Origin: Pleurobrachia bachei
Taxonomy: Eukaryota > Ctenophora > Tentaculata > Cydippida > Pleurobrachiidae
Length of the DNA stretch: 48,427 nucleotides
Reading direction: 5' to 3'
Assembly: GCA_000695325.1 (NCBI GenBank)
Contig: AVPN01000449.1
Location: 1 to 48,427, forward strand
The position numbers and the translations under genes were made by a program. Under the pieces are notes generated by a model that did no database searches, was not told the origin of the DNA, and saw only the letters and a list, made by a program, of their open reading frames with translations. Position 1 is the stretch's first letter, and the number at the start of each line of letters is the position of its first letter. Shown in pieces: positions 31,301 through 41,114 of the stretch.

Positions 31301-33826
31301 ATCGCTTGACTTCTTTGAATCATCATCGTCCTTACTCTCTTCCTTGATGATGGGAGTAGCCTTTACTTCCTCCTTACTCAGACACCTGGGGAGCACGTTC
31401 TGTGTTAGACACCCTATCTTTATAGCATATCCAATTCAAACCAACAATTCCACCGTGTAATACCTGATAACATATTGGTCGCCCATTTTAGCACACCGAC
31501 AACTCTTTCCCTTCTGAACAGTTACCTCCTCGCCCAGGAAGTAGCCGTGTTTCTTAAAGTAACACGCCTTCTTCGTCTTCTCACTCTGAAACAGATAGAT
31601 CATTGGTAAAGTAACTGTGATACATACTTATTGCATACGTATCACAGTTACAATGGGTCTATAGATCGACATGACTGCCCCTTCTTAGCATTATAAGTTA
31701 TGCATAAGTTATGCATAAGTTATGCATAAGTTATAATGCTAAGAATTAGGAGCAATCCTGCATCGATCCATAGACCCCTTGTCTTCTAATATCTCACCTC
31801 ACTAGCACTGTCCATGACGACAGTAACTGGTTGTTTGCAGGCGGCTGTCTGACGACAGTAGAACATGGGTACAGGGTTAGCAGCACATGTACAGGACTGG
31901 CACTTGTCAACCAGGATAGAGTGGTAGAGGGCCACTGGTTGTCCCTTGTACAGGCACATCTTGGAAGAAGACCCAGTAGAGGTGGTGGAGGAGATTAGGG
32001 TTCCACTACTGTAGAGAGAGGAGGTGGTATTTAGTATGGGTCAAGTTTAGATAGAATGTGTATAGAGAGGTCATACTTATTGGGAAAAAAGAGAACAAAT
32101 TAGCATTCCCATGACTACCTGGAGATCATCTGACTATCACCGGTCTTGCTGCTGAAGAACCTAACACTTCTTCCAGCGAGAATCCTGTTAGATCGAGCTA
32201 CACAGTTATCATCAGTCTTGCAGATAATCTTGCTATGTCCTCCAACACGAGTACCTAATAATTTATCGGTTAATTGGTTAATTAGATTTCCATAATACTG
32301 GTAGTTCAGTTACTAAGTTTTATTTACTCACAGGTGCACATTTTGCATCCAGCGACGATTGATTTCCCGTAAGGAATCTTGTATCCGTGATACAGACAGT
32401 ATCCTCTCAGACAGGCGCTGTCGATCTTACACTTGACAGTAGCTGCTCGAGGCTCTCCATAACACCCACAGACCTAGGGTAAAAAGGATGATGGAAGATA
32501 TACTGAGTAGTGAGTCACCCAGAAGGAGCTATTTTCGTGGCATTACAAATACTGAACCACAAGGACGGATGCTTACCTTGCAACGAGATACTTGGGCTAT
32601 TTTCCCAAAAGGAATGATGTTGCCTTCGTATTTACAACCATTTCGAGACACACCATACCCGTGGGTGGTGACCTCTGGTCGTCTCATGTTCTCCATCAGA
32701 CAAGCCCTGGGAGAAACACATATTATCATATGTGTAAACCACAAATATAATAACACACCTCAGCCAGAAGATTCTCTCTTCTCCTCACAGATATTACGAA
32801 CCTGTCAGTATGGCACTTCAGCTTAGCGAACCCTCCACTGACATTGCAGACACACACGTTACATGAGCTGGTCTTCCTTCTCGATCCGTAGGGAATAAAG
32901 GCGCCCTTGTAGTAGCAACCCTTACCACCAGCATGGAAGGACCCGGTGCGGGATCTGGTCAACATTCTACCGTGCATGTTCCTGACAAGAGTCGGATAAG
33001 ACTGGTGAAAGTGGGAATAAGAGATGATGAGTGTTCAGACCTATAGATGGCATATAGGGAACAGTGCAGATCTGTAGAATTGTGTACCTGTAGGTAGGTC
33101 CGTCCAGGACAATAGTTCTGCCCCTGTTCACAAAGTGATGAGGGTGCCTCACATAAACCACCCTGTACCTTCTACCACCTCTGTCAAGAAGAAGAGTATA
33201 ACAACTGAGATATATCTTGAAAAACAGCTTACAATAAAGACCAGGTACCCATTATCGCAGGTCATTAAGTGTGCAGGTCATGAGATATAGCTGGTAAGTT
33301 TACCTTGTTCGATATCCATAGACAGGTCGGCGAGTGAAGTAGTAGACCGGTACACGCCTCCTGTTTATGTAGCAGTAACGAATGTAGCATCTCCTACGAC
33401 AGACTGGTCGACCGTGGTATGTCCTGGATGAGGAGAATCAATTATTGGAACTTTGTAGGTGTGTCATGCAGACTATTGGTAGTTAAAATTCAAAGATCGG
33501 TATACTGCGGGATTAGCCTCTAGAGGACACGCACCTTGGTTGGCCACGGTAGTAGATGACAGTCCTCCTTCCCCTATATCGGATATATCCATACCTCACG
33601 GAGAGGCCCCTCCGGATCCTAATAACCCCACCCCTTTGGAAAGCCCCATCAACAAGTAGGGACAGGCAGCATAAGAGCGCTGCCGCAAATATGAGATTTC
33701 TGAAATGAAGGACTGATTTTTGAACTCAAATTGGGCTGATTCTCTTTTTGGAGAAGCTCAACGTTCGATGGATCTTACACTAAAGTCTGCACCAGAGCAA
33801 TTCAAATGGTTTCAAACGAACCTCAT
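22312..33826 (-). CDS. giant secreted protein of ~25 VWC-like Cys modules with acidic linkers and Lys-rich tail
   Basis: I do not recognise this protein. I trace 45 exons from ATGAG at 33822-33826 to TAA at 22312; all phases agree, giving about 2,316 residues. Order: signal peptide (RNLIFAAALLCCLSLLVDG); Tyr/Arg-rich exons (33535-33699, 33304-33423, 33088-33180); eight modules with an Asp run (exons 32802-30427); a linker (30203-30345, 29988-30098); a second copy of all this (29868 to 26376); an exon with an EF-hand-like loop, DVDGDGDIDAFD (26118-26295); nine more modules separated by poly-Asp exons (26029 to 22735); and a C-terminal tail of nearly 90 residues of Lys/Ala/Glu ending KKAAKKKGF. 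A module is C-x-Y-x-G, about 18 residues, C-x-x-C-x-C, about 10, C, about 5, C, like the first subdomain of VWC. An extracellular matrix, adhesive or ligand-binding role is inference. Donor/acceptor pairs are canonical except a few GTTCGT and GTTTCT donors. Confidence 0.85.
26523..30046 (-). repeat. tandem duplication unit, downstream copy (within Cys-module gene)
   Basis: Aligns exon for exon with 30049-33593. Fourteen exons (29749-29868 down to 26376-26572) repeat with identical phases and nearly identical lengths; only the two with low-complexity coding (Ser/Thr 217 versus 211 bp; Asp 168 versus 159 bp) differ, each by a multiple of three, apart from the boundary exon. Introns have diverged with indels, so the event is not brand new. 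Confidence 0.95.
28129..28240. repeat. intronic foldback, downstream copy
   Basis: Imperfect inverted repeat around TAGATCGACATGATTGCTCC and its complement near 28222-28236, with TATGCATAAGTTATGC in the loop, inside an intron of the Cys-module gene. It corresponds to 31640-31780 in the other duplication copy. Confidence 0.65.
30049..33593 (-). repeat. tandem duplication unit, upstream copy (within Cys-module gene)
   Basis: Partner of 26523-30046, offset 3,526 bp at one end and 3,547 bp at the other. The crossover is inside coding sequence: exon 29988-30098 begins like the exon at 26376-26572 (QVQHARTAGPNREHFGH) and then switches to the end of the signal-peptide exon (YGYIRYRGRRTVIYYRGQPR). 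The fused exon keeps the frame. Confidence 0.95.
31640..31780. repeat. intronic foldback with TAAGTTATGCA repeats, upstream copy
   Basis: Arms GGGTCTATAGATCGACATG...CTTAGCATTATAAG and an imperfect complement to about 31777, with three to four TAAGTTATGCA units at the centre. The central repeat number differs from the 28129-28240 copy, so the hairpin has changed since the duplication. Confidence 0.75.
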
Positions 33827-34727
33827 TCAATCAGTGTGTAGATTATAATATTACAAGGCTATTTACAGTGGTATAAAACGCATATGTGCTTGAAGATGAG
33901 ACACGCACACAAACACACACGAAAACCAAGAGAAAAGCTTGTTTGACGCTCTTGCACACAGAGCGACCAGGATGTGGCTTGGGGTCACGTGACTTACCTT
34001 ATCAAGCCGATCTTCTGGGCGTATCTTGGTACATGGATCTGCTAGTCTGGAGAACCTCTCTTTTGGTGTCATTGATATTTTGTTTGAGTACATATACGCT
34101 CCTTGTGCTTTGAGTGGTAGAAAGGTGAGAGTTGGGCTGGGTGCGCTTACTTGGATTATGCAAAAAGTCTCCTCTGCTGCTCGGTGCTTTTCTCTGTGTG
34201 AATATATGTTTTAGTGTGACTTAGATAGTGGTCTTAATGGGAGAGAGATAGAGAGAGAAAAAGATAGAGAGAGAGAAAGAGAGAGAGAGAAAAAGATAGT
34301 GAGAGACATAAAGAAGAACACCGAGAGAGACAGAGATACACGAGAAGAATACAGTATCCACGCGGCACTTTATGAGTCTGCAGTGGGGCCCTGACCTTCA
34401 AGTAGGCTTGTACATGTATTATAAGTAAAGCAGGGATAGTGTACTCCTAAATATCCAATGAGTACATTTTCTGTTGAGAGATAAAGTATCGGATTTATTA
34501 AAATAATGAAAGTCAACTTTCAAGAGCGGGTATATAACTAAACAGCAAGTACAAGACCCTTGTATATCTGTACCACACACATAACCGGGACATGATAGAG
34601 CTGTCCAGAATACATTGGTTTACTTTATCCGAGATTTTATTGAATATCTCTACTGAAATTTAAAATAAAAAGCGCTACTTTCAGGGATGGCTTCAATTCG
34701 TGTCCATTTCTCAGAACAGCGTACAAG
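33827..34727. other. intergenic; one weak candidate exon and a GA-rich tract
   Basis: Upstream region of the Cys-module gene. A minus-strand frame at 33998-34093 (MTPKERFSRLADP ... RPEDRLDK) ends at a perfect GTAAGT donor and could be an exon of an unidentified gene, but no partner exon is found. 34232-34340 is a GAGAGAAA-type microsatellite. 34350-34700 shows nothing beyond the 3' flank of the next gene. Confidence 0.35.
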
Positions 34728-35978
34728 TCACTCATCCATTTCTCTTGCAGCTTTCACTGCGCTAGAAACAGAGTATACCGTTATAGAGATAATAAAGAAA
34801 AACACGAAAGATGCGCTCATTGCATAAAGAGTATACAGAAGCTTACTCTTGACCAGCACCATCCCTTCCTCTGTTTCCTTGTAGGTGTGATCCTTGGTAC
34901 ACTGAGTGAGGCCCGTAAAGGTGCGGTTAGAACATGTCACCGTACTCTCAACCCCATTGGGACACACCTGGGTCGCCATGACACCCGCTGGTACCTGGGT
35001 AAGGGTGGATTCGGTACGAATTTCTCCATATCTCCATCCAATGGTGGAAGTATCACACGGCATGACATGAGGGGGAACAAAGAATCCATTTAGTTGTGAG
35101 GAAATTGTTTCCAAATACAAACTATGATTCGTTATGTTCTTAACAGTTCCGTAAAGGAGGATTGGGTCACTATAATTTGGCTCCGTGATACTGGTTTCTA
35201 GAATGTTCAGGTTTATACCGAACTCGATATCTTCATCAAACACTATTACAAACTGCTGGGTCGGGTCGGATGTTATGTTCTCTGAGCATTTCGCAAGGAA
35301 AACCCCGGTACTCGACACTCCAAGCACTTTACTAGCATGAGCGAGACAAAGATTGGTGGACTTTACTCGCATCTGTACAAAGATTGATAGAGAGTCTCCA
35401 ATTGGCGGCCCATTTCTCATCTGCTCCAACTTCCAAACCACACTCTTTGGTCCCGAACATCTCCTCCACTTTAGGGAGACATCACCCATCCTTGAAAGAC
35501 AAACCCTGGATTGGCCATTTAGAAAACTCCGCTCGAACATACAGTCCACTGTGAGTGTGATTGCAATGACTTCAGGCATGGTGAGGGAGGTGTAGTAGCT
35601 ATTGATAGTGATGCAGTAGATTGTTGCTGTCATGTGCACCATGGAGGGTTTGGTATAAAGATTGTGGTTCATGTTGAAGAGGGAGCAGGACCTGGTAACT
35701 AGGTGGTATGTAATGGTGGTACAGTTAGATGAGATGAGACAAAGATCAGCACATGCTGCTGGGTTGGTTGCAGTCACCGTGTAGTATGGTACCTGGTGTG
35801 GCAATGGGTATGTAGGTTTGAAACAACCCATGAAGGGAGGGTTGGTCCATGGATCTTCAATCGCGCCGAGGGTCCCACAGAGAAGGATAGTTAGAGCAAG
35901 ATGCATAGGTGGAGCAAACAATCGGAGCAAATTCAAATTGTTTCTTCGCCGATTCTTTATAACGTTGGAGGAGAACAA
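34728..35978 (-). CDS. type I membrane protein with N-terminal PAN/WSC-like domain
   Basis: Intronless frame of 416 codons, unusual in this intron-rich neighbourhood. An internal hydrophobic segment after a basic start (MHLALTILLCGTLGAIED) is a probable signal peptide; the nearby downstream Met (residue 25) is an alternative start. FMGCFKPTYPLP, ACADLCLISSNCTTITYH and CSLFN follow, a Cys spacing like a PAN or WSC carbohydrate/protein-binding domain. The middle has several Cys and N-glycosylation sites (NCT, NIT, NYS, NHS, NRT). A single C-terminal transmembrane helix (LYAMSASFVFFFIISITVYS) precedes a short charged tail. The Cys-rich ectodomain suggests a cell-surface receptor or matrix-binding protein. 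Family assignment is tentative. It could be a retrogene, but no poly(A) trace or target duplication was checked. Confidence 0.7.
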   Translation of the reverse strand: MFSSNVIKNRRRNNLNLLRLFAPPMHLALTILLCGTLGAIEDPWTNPPFMGCFKPTYPLPHQVPYYTVTATNPAACADLCLISSNCTTITYHLVTRSCSLFNMNHNLYTKPSMVHMTATIYCITINSYYTSLTMPEVIAITLTVDCMFERSFLNGQSRVCLSRMGDVSLKWRRCSGPKSVVWKLEQMRNGPPIGDSLSIFVQMRVKSTNLCLAHASKVLGVSSTGVFLAKCSENITSDPTQQFVIVFDEDIEFGINLNILETSITEPNYSDPILLYGTVKNITNHSLYLETISSQLNGFFVPPHVMPCDTSTIGWRYGEIRTESTLTQVPAGVMATQVCPNGVESTVTCSNRTFTGLTQCTKDHTYKETEEGMVLVKSKLLYTLYAMSASFVFFFIISITVYSVSSAVKAAREMDE

Positions 35979-36267
35979 TTGCGCATGAGATCAACGTGCA
36001 TTGTGTTGTATATAATTTTCTTTTACTAAATAAAACAGTTTAGAACAAATTTGGTTTTTTCACTGCGTTAGATTTAGAAATAGGGCGGGGAGAAGATAAG
36101 ATGTATGCACAATGCACATGGGTGAATGCACACAAGAGTGAATGCACTGGCACACAAGATTGAATCAAGACATTTTAAATATTTTTACAACAATTCTTTT
36201 TATATAATTTCTTCAACATTTTACTCGTGGTACATTTAAACATACATATTATATGTCTCTCAGTCCA

Positions 36268-37011
36268 TCACTGTCCATCCTCGGCTGCCTGATCTCCTGG
36301 TGTGGTACTTACTGCGGGTATTGGCTCTGCAGCTGCTGCGGGTGCTGGCTCTACAGCTGCAGCAGGAGTAGGAGTGGAGGGTTGTTTAGGAGTAGGAGAT
36401 GGGGTGGAGAGTTGTTTAGGAGTGGGAGATGGAGTGGATGGTGTAGATCGAATGAGAGCTAACTTCTCCTCCTTGGCCCTGGCAGCCCGTTCTTCTTCCC
36501 TCTCCGCCGCTTTTGCTTTCTCAGCCTTCCTCCGCTCGTAATCTCTCAGCAGGTTATCTTCCTCTACCTTGAAGGTCTTCTTCTTGATATCAAGCAGTGC
36601 TGAATCATCATAATCGCTCTCATATTTGTGTGCCACAATCGGTCCTGAATCCCATTTCGTCATAATCTCGGTAGCTCGTCGGTAGAGGACTGGTTCAGCT
36701 CTCTTCCTTCTTGGTACTATCTCCTCTGTCTTAATCTCCTCCTCCTTCCCCAGTAGGGAGCTGCTGTGGCTGCGGTGTAGCGAAGTCTGGCGATCCTGAC
36801 GGCGTGAGAACTTGGCTGATGTCACTTCAGATACCTTGGGCTTCACCGCAGTCTGACAGAAGACCTCCCCGTAACTCTCAAACTTTACAGGCTTGTTACG
36901 GGCATACCTTACCGGGGGAGGGGCACAGTGAATATTGGTGATCCCATAGCCTTGTGCAGCAGTAGTTGTAGTTAGCGATGTTGCGTCACGGGACTTTCTG
37001 TTGTAGGTCAT
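36268..37011 (-). CDS. shorter paralogue of the GEVFC/AKFxRRQ protein pair
   Basis: Single frame of 247 residues, no signal peptide. It shares an ordered set of motifs with the gene at 37905-40400: YGITN near the start, YARNKPVKFESYGEVFCQT, SAKFSRRQDRQTS, TKWDSGPIVAHKY and LLRDYERRKAEKAKAAEREE. After that the two part: this one has a short charged helix and then Pro/Thr repeats (STPSPTPKQ twice) and an Ala/Glu/Pro tail, where the other has a very long charged helix. I do not recognise the family. The paralogy and tandem, same-strand arrangement point to local duplication. Cytoplasmic location is inferred from the lack of a leader. Confidence 0.75.
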   Translation of the reverse strand: MTYNRKSRDATSLTTTTAAQGYGITNIHCAPPPVRYARNKPVKFESYGEVFCQTAVKPKVSEVTSAKFSRRQDRQTSLHRSHSSSLLGKEEEIKTEEIVPRRKRAEPVLYRRATEIMTKWDSGPIVAHKYESDYDDSALLDIKKKTFKVEEDNLLRDYERRKAEKAKAAEREEERAARAKEEKLALIRSTPSTPSPTPKQLSTPSPTPKQPSTPTPAAAVEPAPAAAAEPIPAVSTTPGDQAAEDGQ

Positions 37012-37904
37012 CGCAATATATTGGATCGTTGGGTTCTAGAACAAAGGATATGGATTAGAGAAAATCACAAATATGCTTCACTATCAATTGGTAAACTGAA
37101 AGAGGGGAGGACACAGCACAAGGCATGTCACAAAGCTGTAAAACCATACTTTCTATCCGTTTCTGCAGATGTCGACCAAGTAACGGAAAGAATGATGTGG
37201 GGAGAGAGAGAGATAGGGTGAGAAATACAGAGAGAGAGAGAGAAATACAGAGAGAGATGAAGGGATAGAACATGTTTGAGCTATGTAATTGTGTTTGCAG
37301 TCACCATTGCAGCGGCAAGTGCTGCACACAAAACACCACACACGGAAGGAACGAGGTTTACAGAGTGTCATACTTTTAGTAGTGTCATAAGGCAGCTAGC
37401 CCTGACTTGTATAATACAACTCAACAAGTGCTAATATCCCGCCCTATATTGAATTCTTTTCATTCCAAAGGAACACAAGGGAGCACACAAAGATATATTT
37501 CGTTGAAATGTAATGTAGTACACAGGGAATAAAGGTCGACTACAAAACAGCAGCACTCCGCAGTAGCTGCACTATGTATGTTGAAAGCAAGGAAGAAGTT
37601 AGCGTATGAAATTTTAACAAAACACCTTCTAGATTTCTTTTTTCCGTTTCTCATTCTCACTTTTCAGTTCTCTCAACCCTAGGTTTGACTTATTTTTAAC
37701 CAACATGAGGTTTTTTAAAATAATTCACTGATTCGGGACATCCCAATTTTTCACACTCTTTTTTCTTTCTTCTCTGTCTTTGTTCCTTCTCTCTTTCTTT
37801 ATCAAAGCTTCCCGCCCGGAACAACCATTATATCAAAAAGTTACCTATAATCATAAATTCCTTAATTAAAAACAAAATGACAATTCTATGGTTCATTTGG
37901 AAGT
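37012..37904. other. intergenic between the two paralogues
   Basis: 5' flank of the shorter paralogue and 3' flank of the longer. It contains a GAGAGAGAAATACAG-type microsatellite at 37200-37258. No exon or RNA gene is seen. Confidence 0.45.
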
Positions 37905-38123
37905 TCATTTCTTTTGCCATGACTTCTTTCCTCCAACTTTGGGAGGTGGTGCTGCAGCGGCTTGCTCTGCGAAGGGGTTCTTCAGTTTTCCAACCTTCTT
38001 CAACTCTTTGGGACCCTCCTGGAAAGAATAAACAGTGTTATAAAAACCTCACTATCTCTCTCTTACTCATACTCTCTCTCTCTCTTACTCTCTTACTCTC
38101 TTACTCTCTCTCTTACTCTCTCT

Positions 38124-38162
<39 letters not shown>

Positions 38163-40400
38163 CATCAAGTTATACTCACATCATCGAACATGCCAGGGAG
38201 TTTCAGTTTTCCGACTTTGTTCAGCTCCTTTTTGAACTCCTCATTCTCAAGAGTGGGAGGTACCAGTTTTCCAGCGGTTCCATAACCTCGCTCCTCGTCT
38301 TCAAGTCCCCACTTCACCTTTCCTATCTCTAGTTCTTTGGCAGCGGCGGCGGCTGGGAAAGGAGTTAAATTAGCTGAGACACTAAGAAGCCTAAAAAGAT
38401 GCGGTGAAAGACAGCTGATAGAACAGGGATATATGTATTTTTCAAACAAGGCGGTATGGTGATGAAGTGTGGGTGTCATTACAATTCAGTGATCCATATC
38501 ACAAAATCTGAAAACTAGAAAAAGTGCATCAGTCTAAACAACAATCTAAAATAACAAAATACATACCTTCTTCCTCAGCCTTCTTCTTGGCGGCAGCTTC
38601 CTCTCGCTCCCTCTTCGCACGTGCCAATCGCTCTCGATCCTCGGCCTCCCTCTTCTTCTTCTCAGCCTCCTCCTTTGCCTTTTTATCTGCCTCAGCCTTG
38701 GCCTTCTTTTCCGCAGCGGCCTTGGCAGCTTTCTCCCTGGCCAACCTCTCTTCTTCTTCTTTAGCTGCTTTCTCTTTTTTCAACCTCTCAGCCTCTTCCT
38801 TCGCAGCGGCTTCTCGGGCTGCCTTGTCTTTTGCTAATCTCTCAGCCTCCTCTTTCGCAGCGGCTTCTCGGGCTGCTTTCTCCCTGGCTAATCGTTCAGC
38901 CTCCTCTTTTTCTGCTGCAAGCCTTGCTGCCTTCTCTCTTTCCAATCTCTCAGCCTCTTCTTTTTCTGCTGCAAGCCTTGCTGCCTTCTCCCGTGCTCTT
39001 CGCTCTGCCTCTTCCTTCTCTGCTGCTTCACGAGCTGCTATTTCAGCTTCACGAGCAGCTTTTTCAGCTGCACGTCGTGCTGCTTCTTCGGCTGCTTGTC
39101 TCTCAGCCTCCTCTCTAGCAAGTCTGTCAGCCTCTTCCTTGGCAAGCCTCTCAGCCTCCAATCGAGCCTTCCTCTCTGCTTCCTCCTGCGCTTTTCGCTC
39201 AGCAGCCTCTTTCCTGAGTCTCTCAGCCTCTTCTCGAGCCAATCGTTCTGCTTCTTCACGTGCTTTCCTTTCTGCTTCTTTCCTTGCCCGTTCAGCTTCC
39301 CGCTGTCTCTGTTCCTCTTCCTCTCTCCTTCTCTCTTCCTCCTCCCTCGCCTTCCTGGCAGCTTCCCTCTTTCTTCTCTCTTCCGCCTCCCTAGCCTCTC
39401 GTTCTGCCGCCTCTCGTTCCAGCCTCTCTTCCTCCTCTTTCATCCTTGCAATTCGAGCAAGTCTGTCAGCCTCAGCTTGTTCCCTCTTCCTCTTAGCTTC
39501 TTCCTCTTGCTCTTGGATCTTCTTCAGTCGAGCTTCCTCCCTTTCCTTCCTCTCTTTCTCCATCCTGGCAGCTTCTTCCCGCTCTTTTTCAGCCCTTCTC
39601 CGAGCTTCAGCCTCTTTTTCTGCTTTCCTTCGCCTCTCCTCCTCCTCTGCCTTCTGTTCCCTCTTCCTGATCCTCTCCAGTCTCTCACGTTCCTTCTCCT
39701 CCCTCTCTCGAGCCCTCTGGTCCCTCATCTCTTGTTCCCTCCTCAACCTCTCCGCCTCCTCTGCCTCTCTCCTTTTCCTTTCTTCCTCCTGGGCAGCTAG
39801 TAATGCCTGCTTCTTCCTCTCCAACTCTGCCTCCCTGTCCTTTTCCTCCTGTGCTGCCAGCCTCAATTTCTCTGCCTTCCTCCTCTCGTACTCATTTAGC
39901 AGGGTGTCATCAGGGATAGACATTGGTTTCCTGTTGGTGTAACTGCTCTCATCCCACTCATAGTCATACTTGGGAGCTGTGACAGGGCCGACATCCCAAT
40001 TAGCGTTAATTGGCTTCACCCGAGTGTATTTGGGCGTCTCAACAACAACCGCAGCAGAGCCTCTCCTGCTGGCCGAGCTACTTCTCCCTGAGCTGATGTA
40101 GCTACCACTGGACGACATTCCACTGTCATAATCAGACTCACAGGAGTATGTTCTAGTTATGGTTGTGGTACGCTCCTGTCTCCTCTTGAACTTTGCTGCG
40201 ACAGGGTCTGGGACTTTAGCATCCTTAGTATGGCAGAATACCTCTCCTTTCAGCTCCACTGCTACCGGTTTACTTCTGGTATACTTCACTGTGTTCATTT
40301 CAGCATTAACATTTGTTAGACCGTATGATTTAGTGTTCTCGTAGGTAGTTGTAGTCTCTTTTCCTCGGGACTTCCGTGGAGGTTGGGGTGGGGGTGTCAT
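37905..40400 (-). CDS. long charged-helix protein with GEVFC/AKFxRRQ N-terminal motifs
   Basis: Three exons, 38567-40400, 38180-38352 and 37905-38018, phases 1 and 0, 706 residues. The first 170 residues hold the motifs shared with the neighbour: SYGLTN, YTRSKPVAVELKGEVFCHT, AAKFKRRQERTT, a Ser-rich patch, NWDVGPVTAPKYDYEWD and LLNEYERRKAEK. A run of roughly 390 residues of E, R, K and A follows, with i to i+4 charge alternation (EEAERLAREKAAREAAAKEE-type repeats) and almost no hydrophobic heptads or Pro/Gly, i.e. a stable single alpha helix rather than a coiled coil. The last exons carry GKLKLPGMFDD and GKLKNPFAEQ, a twice-used short motif, and a Lys-rich end. A cytoskeletal spacer or microtubule/actin-associated role is a guess. 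Its promoter and first codons are duplicated upstream. Confidence 0.8.
38044..38162. repeat. CT microsatellite in intron
   Basis: CTCTCTCTTACTCTC runs passing into pure CT, in the last intron of the charged-helix gene between exons 38180-38352 and 37905-38018. Confidence 0.9.
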
Positions 40401-41114
40401 GGTGATTGGTGCGCTAAAAAGGAATGAAGTTGTTACGATTACCTACTAAATTAAATACACGGCAAATTAATTAAAACTTAAATGTGCAAGCAAAATATAT
40501 ATCAAAAGGGTTGGGAGCCTTTTGGTGCAAGGTACAGTTTATCTAAGAGAGTCTGCAAGGTTGCAAATTGCCTCGTTAGCCTAATAAGCTGCTGACATGT
40601 CAAGACCTTGTTAGAGGTCAGCAGACTGGACAATAAGCTACAAAACGCCAAATAATCAGATACTACGACAGTCTACTGAGCCAAGAAGGGGTTTAAGTGA
40701 CGAATAAATAAACTGTATGCTAAAGAGGGTAGAAAGGAGACAAGTTATAAAACTGCAGCAGCAACGCTATTTTGCTCAGTATGTTATTAGCAAGGCTTCA
40801 TAGTTCATCTAACTTGGGCGGGTCTAGAAAGGGTAGCTGACCGTGTCAGCAAGTTTCGGCTGTCTGAGGCCGCATATAATCCGTTTTATACGAACGTGAA
40901 CACCGGGTGAAAGTAAGTTCATATATTTTCACCGGTTAGTTGGGTGCTGGCCTGTGATAGCCGGCAGCCTGTCAGCACCAATCAAGAGGGAGTTGTTCAC
41001 AGGGGAATGCACTGTCTTGAAACTTTGTCAAGAGAGAGAGGTCAGGCAAACTGTGCGATCCTAGAGAGTACGGGGTTGCACTAAAGACAGGTCAGGTTTT
41101 ATGAAACACGTGAA
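40063..41114. repeat. tandem duplication unit: promoter plus 5' end, copy used by the gene
   Basis: Includes the first ~112 codons of the charged-helix gene, its 5' UTR and about 700 bp upstream. The period is 1,052 bp. It ends TTATGAAACACGTGAA at the junction with copy 2. Confidence 0.93.

Noticed and set aside
33998-34093. Candidate exon MTPKERFSRLADP...RPEDRLDK with a GTAAGT donor
   Set aside because: No compatible downstream exon before or within the Cys-module gene and no recognised protein; kept only as a low-confidence note.
38524-39942. 472-codon plus-strand Ser/Ala/Leu-rich frame
   Set aside because: Antisense shadow of the Glu/Arg/Lys/Ala helix gene; composition is the complement of GAG/GCC/AGG codons.
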